Below the pieces are notes generated by a model, which made no database searches, was not told the DNA's origin, and was given only the letters and a program-made list of their open reading frames with translations. A program made the position numbers and the translations under genes. From JBKJVQ01 sp046717125 (GTDB taxonomy: Bacteria > Pseudomonadota > Alphaproteobacteria > Rhizobiales > Methyloligellaceae), in contig JBKJVQ010000197.1 of assembly GCA_046717125.1 (NCBI GenBank), positions 1-14,756 of the forward strand: a DNA stretch of 14,756 bases, read 5' to 3'. Positions 10,481 to 14,756 of the stretch are shown here, piece after piece (the first letter of the stretch is position 1; every line of letters begins with the position of its first letter).

Positions 10481-11898
10481 TAAACCTCGATCTTGGCTGC
10501 CTCCGGCGCAGGCGGCGTGCGCACGGGCCCGGCGAGCGACGACCCTGCGTCGGATGGCAGGCGCAGATAGAACAGCCCCGACAAAAGCGCGATCGCCGCG
10601 ACCACGATGAAGGCAGGCATGAAGTCCGCCGGAGCGAGGGTTGCGTCCGAACGGCCCCATATCGTCGCCTCGATCGTCAGCGCTGCAACCGCGACGCCGG
10701 TCGAGAGCGAGACTTGCTGCGCAACGCTCGAAAAGCTCGTCGCCTGGCTCATCTCGCGATTGTCGATATCGGCGAATGCGAGCGCATTCAGGCTGGTGAA
10801 CTGAAGCGATCGGAAGAACCCGCCGAACAGGAGCACCGCCATGATGAGCGCATGCGGCGTTTCGGGCGTGAACCATGCGCCGGCCGAAATGAACAGCGCA
10901 GAAATGACGCCGTTGACGAGCAGCACCTGCCTGAAGCCGAAGCGGCGCAGAATCGGCGCGGCTGTGATCTTCATGCTCATGGCGCCAACCGCGCCGGCGA
11001 AAGTCAGCAGCCCCGACTGAAATGCGCTAAGGCCGAAGCCGAGCTGGAACAGAAGCGGCAGCAGAAACGGCGTTGCGCCGATGCCGAGGCGGAACAGGAA
11101 CCCGCCGACTACGCTGGCCTGAAAGCTCGGGATGGACAGGAGGCGCAGGTTCAGGATGGGGGCCGTCTTCGTTCGCGCGTAACGGACATAGATCGCGAGC
11201 AGCACTGCGCCGCCGATCATCATCGCGAGCGCGATGCCGGACGGAACGAAGTCCTGACCGATCGTCGAGAGGCCAAAAATCAGCGCGGCCAGACCCGCGC
11301 CGACAAGCGCAAACCCCAACACGTCGAGCGGCGGAACGTCGTCCTCCCGCGCTTCCACCATGAAGCGGGACGCGAGGATAAGGCCAAGGACTCCGATCGG
11401 GATGTTGATCCAGAAAATCCAACGCCAGTCGATATAGGTGGTGATGAACCCGCCGAGCGGCGGCCCCACCACCGGACCCATGAGGGCCGGAATCGTCAGC
11501 CAGGCGAGCGCCGAGACCAGTTCCGCCTTGGGCACGGTGCGCAGGATCGCGAGCCGTCCGACCGGCACCATCATCGCGCCGCCGATCCCCTGGATGATCC
11601 GGTAGCCGACGAACTCCCACAGCGAATCGGCAAACCCGCACAGCGCCGAGCCGATGGTGAAAACGACGATCGCAAGCCGGAAGACGGTGCGCACACCAAA
11701 TCTGTCCGCAGCCCAGCCGCTCACCGGGATGAAAACGGCCAGCGCCAGGAGATAGGCCGTGAGCACGAGCTTCAGCGCGATGGGGTTTTCGCCAAGATCG
11801 GCCGCAATCGCCGGCAGCGACGTGGCGATCACCGTCGAATCCATCGTCTCCATGAAGAGCGCGCAGGCGACGATGAGGGGAACGATGTAGCGGGGCAT
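10480..11898 (-). CDS. MFS multidrug exporter, DHA2 (EmrB/QacA) family
   Basis: The 472-residue protein is polytopic, with a length and hydrophobic pattern fitting the 14-helix DHA2 drug:H+ antiporter group. TM1 holds the D1-type motif METMDSTVIATSLP (16-29). Motif A is GWAADRFGVRTVF (61-73), and antiporter motif C is GPVVGPPLGGFI (141-152), which marks exporters. The WRWIFWINIPIG block (158-169) is typical of EmrB-like proteins. It likely exports toxic or amphiphilic compounds across the inner membrane; the substrate is unknown. No EmrA-type adaptor and no TetR/MarR regulator are adjacent. ATG 11898 has no strong Shine-Dalgarno. It is transcribed divergently from rlmE and converges on Ppx/GppA. 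The 195-base divergent gap (11899-12093) shows no clear operator. Confidence 0.92.
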   Translation of the reverse strand: MPRYIVPLIVACALFMETMDSTVIATSLPAIAADLGENPIALKLVLTAYLLALAVFIPVSGWAADRFGVRTVFRLAIVVFTIGSALCGFADSLWEFVGYRIIQGIGGAMMVPVGRLAILRTVPKAELVSALAWLTIPALMGPVVGPPLGGFITTYIDWRWIFWINIPIGVLGLILASRFMVEAREDDVPPLDVLGFALVGAGLAALIFGLSTIGQDFVPSGIALAMMIGGAVLLAIYVRYARTKTAPILNLRLLSIPSFQASVVGGFLFRLGIGATPFLLPLLFQLGFGLSAFQSGLLTFAGAVGAMSMKITAAPILRRFGFRQVLLVNGVISALFISAGAWFTPETPHALIMAVLLFGGFFRSLQFTSLNALAFADIDNREMSQATSFSSVAQQVSLSTGVAVAALTIEATIWGRSDATLAPADFMPAFIVVAAIALLSGLFYLRLPSDAGSSLAGPVRTPPAPEAAKIEV

Positions 11899-12093
11899 AT
11901 TCGGCGAGATAGGGGTCGATTAAGGCGGGTTGGTCAAGACGGCGGCCTGTCGCTTCTTACGCCCCCCGTCGTTCGGTCCTCCGATCCATATGCAGTCGTC
12001 TTGGTCTGGCCTTGTCCCACTGACCCGATGCCGAGGATGACGCCAGAATTTCAGCCGCTTCCAACTGAAACGATCCCCCTCTATGAGTTCTTC

Positions 12094-12792
12094 ATGCAGC
12101 GGAGGTCAGGCGGGGCTAAGGGTTCGGGGCGGGACCTGTCCGTGCGCCTCAAATCGGCGCGCGGGCGCAAGACGTCGTCGTCGCGCTGGCTGCAACGGCA
12201 GTTGAACGATCCTTATGTCGCGGAGGCCAAGCGGCTCGGTCTCAGATCGCGGGCCGCGTTCAAGCTGATCGAGATGGACGACCGTTACGGCTTTCTGAAA
12301 ACGGGCGCGCGGGTGCTCGATCTGGGAGCGACGCCTGGAGGGTGGAGCCAGGTCGCAGCAACGCGCGTCGGAGCCGAGCAGGGAGAGGGTCAGATCGTCG
12401 CCGCTGACATCAACCCCATGGATCATCTGCCGGGCGTCGATTTCGTCGAGATCGATTTCGAGGATGAAGCCGCGCCGGAACTGCTGCGCGGGACGCTGCG
12501 CGGCGGACAGGCCGACGCCCTGCTTTCCGACATGGCCGCGCCCGCCATTGGGCACAAGCCGACAGACCATTTAAGGATCGTTGCGCTGGCAGAACTCGCG
12601 GCCGATTTTGCCGTCCAGATCCTTGCGCCGGGCGGGACGTTTCTTGCCAAGGTGCTGCAAGGCGGTACGGAGGCCGACCTGCTTAAGTGGCTGAAGCGCG
12701 ATTTCGAAACCGTGCGGCACGTGAAGCCGAAAGCCAGCCGGGCGGATTCGGCGGAACTCTACGTGCTGGCCATGGGCTTTCGGGGTGGGTGA
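12094..12792 (+). CDS. rlmE: 23S rRNA 2'-O-methyltransferase RlmE (FtsJ/RrmJ)
   Basis: RlmE methylates the 2'-OH of U2552 in the 23S rRNA A-loop during late 50S assembly, using SAM. The 232-residue protein shows the SAM site VLDLGATPGGWSQVA (74-88) and DINP (105-108). The K-D-K-E catalytic tetrad is K57 (RSRAAFKL), D146 (LSDMAAP), K186 (FLAKVLQGG) and E221 (SAELYVLA). The basic N-terminus ending GRKTSSSRWLQRQLNDPYV fits rhizobial homologues, which are somewhat longer than the E. coli enzyme. The open frame runs on far upstream; ATG 12094 was chosen because it begins the basic family-like segment. In-frame ATGs at 12028 and 12037 are alternatives, and none has a strong ribosome site. It converges on tatA with 15 bases between stops. 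Confidence 0.93.
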   Translation: MQRRSGGAKGSGRDLSVRLKSARGRKTSSSRWLQRQLNDPYVAEAKRLGLRSRAAFKLIEMDDRYGFLKTGARVLDLGATPGGWSQVAATRVGAEQGEGQIVAADINPMDHLPGVDFVEIDFEDEAAPELLRGTLRGGQADALLSDMAAPAIGHKPTDHLRIVALAELAADFAVQILAPGGTFLAKVLQGGTEADLLKWLKRDFETVRHVKPKASRADSAELYVLAMGFRGG

Positions 12793-12807
12793 GTCGGCTA
12801 CAGGGCG

Positions 12808-12996
12808 TTATGCCTTATCGCGCGGCTCAGGCGGGCGCGCATCGCGGGGTGGGGTCTCGTCCTCATCCGACATTCCGCGCTTAAAGCTCTTGATGCCTTT
12901 GGCGACGTCGCCCATCAGGCTGGAAATCTTGCCGCTTCCGAAAAGGAGAACGAATACCAGCAACACAATGAGGATATGCGCCCAGCTGAGGCCCAT
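12808..12996 (-). CDS. tatA: Twin-arginine translocase subunit TatA/TatE
   Basis: This 62-residue protein is typical TatA. It has a short polar N-terminus, a single membrane helix (about 6-20, HILIVLLVFVLLFG), the hinge GSGKISSLMGD (20-30), the amphipathic helix VAKGIKSFKRGM (31-42), and an acidic then charged tail (SDEDE, about 43-47). TatA oligomers form the pore through which folded proteins with RR signal peptides pass, in concert with TatB and TatC. ATG 12996 has GGAG eight bases upstream. Neither tatB nor tatC follows; the gene instead converges on rlmE and is divergent from guaB. It is either the organism's sole tatA separated from tatBC, or a TatE-like extra copy. The tail is short for a rhizobial TatA, but within the family range. 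Confidence 0.93.
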   Translation of the reverse strand: MGLSWAHILIVLLVFVLLFGSGKISSLMGDVAKGIKSFKRGMSDEDETPPRDARPPEPRDKA

Positions 12997-13072
12997 GACG
13001 TGAACTCCGAAACTCGCGGTGATTATTGCCTCCAAGGGTATCACGTCGGTCAACAAGTGTCGTGGACCTCCT

Positions 13073-13141
13073 GCCGGCCTTTCCAATCGCCGGCCTTGCT
13101 GATAAAGCAGGCCGCCAACCGGGCGGCGGATCAAGGCCGCC
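13073..13141 (+). promoter_or_regulatory. Overlapping alternative hairpins in the guaB leader
   Basis: Four stems share arms in a chain. GCCGGC 13073-13078 pairs with 13089-13094. GGCCTTGCT 13092-13100 pairs with AGCAGGCC 13106-13113 (one bulge, loop GATAA). GCCGCC 13111-13116 pairs with GGCGGC 13122-13127. The same GGCGGC pairs instead with GCCGCC 13136-13141. Neighbouring stems therefore exclude each other. The guaB ribosome site (AAGGG) and ATG 13166 follow. Such a chain is what a leader switch would look like, but GC-rich DNA makes short stems easily and no T tract or known riboswitch was recognised. Confidence 0.3.
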
Positions 13142-13165
13142 GCATTCGATGAAAAGGGTTGGCGC

Positions 13166-14650
13166 ATGGCCAAGCGGCCTATCGACCACGAACTCCCCCT
13201 CGCGCTGACTTTCGACGACGTGCTGCTGCGCCCATTGGCCTCCGAGATCATGCCGAACTCCGTGTCCACGGAGTCGCGCGTGACCAGACGGATCGCCGTT
13301 CATATCCCCGTGCTGTCGGCGGCGATGGACACCGTGACCGAGTCGCGGCTCGCCATCGCCATGGCTCAAGCCGGCGGCATCGGCGTCATTCACCGCAACA
13401 TGACGCCGGAGGCCCAGGCCGACCAGGTCTTCCAAGTGAAGAAGTTCGAATCCGGCATGGTCGTGAACCCGGTGACGATCGGTCCCGACGCGACGCTCCA
13501 GGATGCGCTCGACCTCATGTCGATGCACCGGATATCCGGTATCCCGGTCGTCCAGCCGGGATCAGGAAAACTCGTCGGCATCCTGACCAATCGCGACGTG
13601 CGCTTCGCGTCCAATCCGGACGAGCCGGTCTCGCAACTAATGACGAAGGACGATCTCATCACCTCGCGCGAGAACGTGGACACGGAGGAGGCCAAGCGTC
13701 TCCTGCATCATTATCGGATCGAGAAGCTGATCGTCGTGGACGATTCCTATCGCTGCACGGGCCTGATCACCGTCAAGGACATCGAGAAGGCGCGCCTCAA
13801 TCCGCATGCCTGCAAGGACGAGCAGGGGCGCCTGCGGGTTGCAGCCGCCTCCACGGTCGGCGACGAAGGCTTCGAGCGCACAGAGCGCCTGATTGCGGTG
13901 GGGTGCGACCTGATCGTCGTGGATACCGCACACGGACATTCCTCGAAGGTGCTGGAAGCCGTGTCGCGCATCAAGCGGCAGTCGAACGACGTGCAGGTCC
14001 TCGCCGGCAATATCGCCACGGCCGATGGCGCACAGGCGCTGATCGACGCGGGCGCAGACGCGATCAAGGTCGGCATTGGTCCGGGCTCGATTTGCACGAC
14101 CCGCATCGTCGCGGGCGTTGGCGTGCCGCAGCTCACCGCGATCATGGATGCGGTCGAGGTGACGGCGAAGGCGGATGTGCCCGTGATCGCCGACGGCGGT
14201 ATCAAATATTCCGGCGATCTCGCCAAGGCGATCGCGGCGGGCGCGGACTGCGCCATGATCGGTTCCCTGCTCGCGGGCACCGACGAAAGCCCGGGCGAGG
14301 TCTATCTGCACCAGGGGCGGTCATACAAAGCCTATCGCGGCATGGGATCTGTCGGCGCCATGGCGCGGGGTTCGGCGGATCGCTACTTCCAGCAGGATAT
14401 CCAGGATTCGCTGAAGCTCGTGCCGGAAGGGATCGAGGGGCAGGTGCCGTACAAGGGCCCGGTCGCGAGCGTGCTGCACCAGCTCGTCGGAGGTTTACGC
14501 GCGACGATGGGCTATCTCGGCGCGCACGACATCCCATCCTTACAGGAGCGGGCGGAGTTCGTGCGCATCTCGCCTGCGTCCCTGCGCGAGAGCCATGCGC
14601 ACGATGTCATCATCACGCGCGAATCGCCGAATTATCCCACCAATGTTTGA
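13166..14650 (+). CDS. guaB: Inosine-5'-monophosphate dehydrogenase
   Basis: GuaB oxidises IMP to XMP with NAD+, the committed step of GTP synthesis, in the cytoplasm as a tetramer. The 494-residue protein is full length. The barrel begins LTFDDVLLRP (14-23). Two CBS domains are inserted at about 98-210 (GIPVVQPGSGKLVGILTNRD, then KLIVVDDSYRCTGLITVKD). DTAHGHS (253-259) is present. The catalytic loop GIGPGSICTTR has Cys310, the phosphate site follows at ADGGIKYSGD (342-351) and MIGSLLAG (364-371), and the mobile-flap Arg-Tyr lies in SADRYFQ (R406-Y407). ATG 13166 has AAGGG about 9 bases upstream. CBS domains usually bind adenine/guanine nucleotides and tune activity. The 169-base gap from tatA holds the possible structured leader. 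Confidence 0.97.
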   Translation: MAKRPIDHELPLALTFDDVLLRPLASEIMPNSVSTESRVTRRIAVHIPVLSAAMDTVTESRLAIAMAQAGGIGVIHRNMTPEAQADQVFQVKKFESGMVVNPVTIGPDATLQDALDLMSMHRISGIPVVQPGSGKLVGILTNRDVRFASNPDEPVSQLMTKDDLITSRENVDTEEAKRLLHHYRIEKLIVVDDSYRCTGLITVKDIEKARLNPHACKDEQGRLRVAAASTVGDEGFERTERLIAVGCDLIVVDTAHGHSSKVLEAVSRIKRQSNDVQVLAGNIATADGAQALIDAGADAIKVGIGPGSICTTRIVAGVGVPQLTAIMDAVEVTAKADVPVIADGGIKYSGDLAKAIAAGADCAMIGSLLAGTDESPGEVYLHQGRSYKAYRGMGSVGAMARGSADRYFQQDIQDSLKLVPEGIEGQVPYKGPVASVLHQLVGGLRATMGYLGAHDIPSLQERAEFVRISPASLRESHAHDVIITRESPNYPTNV

Positions 14651-14670
14651 GATTCAGAACGTTGTCCCCC

Positions 14671-14715
14671 TCACCCGGCCCTTCGGGCCGACCTCTCCCC
14701 ACAGGGGCGAGGTGA
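14671..14715. repeat. Dispersed palindromic repeat downstream of guaB
   Basis: The element begins TCACCCGGCCCTTCGGGCCG and ends GGGGCGAGGTGA. Stem 1 is CGGCCC (14676-14681) with GGGCCG (14685-14690) around TTC. Stem 2 is CCTCTCCCC (14692-14700) with GGGGCGAGG (14704-14712), one mismatch, loop ACA. The ends TCACC (14671-14675) and GGTGA (14711-14715) also pair. The overall wording is that of a very common proteobacterial dispersed repeat, recalled and not searched. It starts 20 bases after the guaB stop and could form the transcript end. The remaining bases to 14756 show nothing recognisable. Confidence 0.65.
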
Positions 14716-14756
14716 CGCCGGCGGCGCCAACGGAACGCACCCGCAAATTCCTAACC

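Noticed and set aside
10714..12093. Long in-frame upstream extension of rlmE
   Set aside because: These 460 codons are antisense to the MFS exporter and read as charged low-complexity sequence; the real RlmE begins near 12094.
13159..14715. A 518-codon plus-strand open frame overlapping guaB in another frame
   Set aside because: Arg/Gly-rich translation with no motif; GuaB in the other frame is unmistakable.

Overview
The window is GC-rich, densely coded chromosomal DNA from an alphaproteobacterium, most likely a member of Hyphomicrobiales (Rhizobiales). The evidence is protein-level: an N-terminally extended Ppx/GppA protein and RlmE in the same neighbourhood, a rhizobial-style TatA, and a cysteine-containing YARHG domain. 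Short mosaic palindromic repeats typical of rhizobial intergenic DNA also point this way. The exact genus cannot be fixed from the sequence. No rRNA, tRNA, CRISPR array, transposase, integrase or phage gene was seen.

Layout. Left part (1-6235): the edge of a palindromic repeat, an exported VanY-like M15 peptidase on the minus strand, a repeat-filled divergent gap, and an FkbM-family methyltransferase on the plus strand. The methyltransferase ends 4 bases from the end of a minus-strand RND efflux operon. That operon consists of an adaptor gene followed by an intact 1058-residue HAE1-type pump. The adaptor carries a frameshift: its last ~59 conserved residues are present but in another frame. 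Middle part (6236-10382, plus strand): a secreted caspase-like protein with a C-terminal YARHG domain, an O-antigen-ligase-like membrane protein 58 bases downstream, and a Ppx/GppA-family phosphatase. Right part (10383-14756): a convergent DHA2-type drug exporter on the minus strand, the 23S rRNA methyltransferase RlmE on the plus strand, a lone tatA on the minus strand, and guaB (IMP dehydrogenase) on the plus strand.

Themes. Many genes concern the cell envelope: peptidoglycan peptidase, glycan ligase, possible glycan methyltransferase, two exporters, a Tat pore subunit and a periplasmic caspase-like protein. Ppx, RlmE and GuaB are housekeeping functions (polyphosphate/(p)ppGpp, ribosome maturation, GTP synthesis). 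Their physical proximity suggests, but does not prove, a conserved growth-related cluster into which the MFS and tatA genes are set in opposite orientation.

I found no convincing novel multi-gene system. The observations most worth a second look are: the frameshifted RND adaptor beside an intact pump; two copies of one intergenic palindrome whose stem pairs differ by compensatory changes; a chain of overlapping, mutually exclusive hairpins ahead of guaB; a repeat hairpin that abuts the ribosome binding site of the FkbM gene; and the secreted caspase-YARHG protein next to a glycan ligase.
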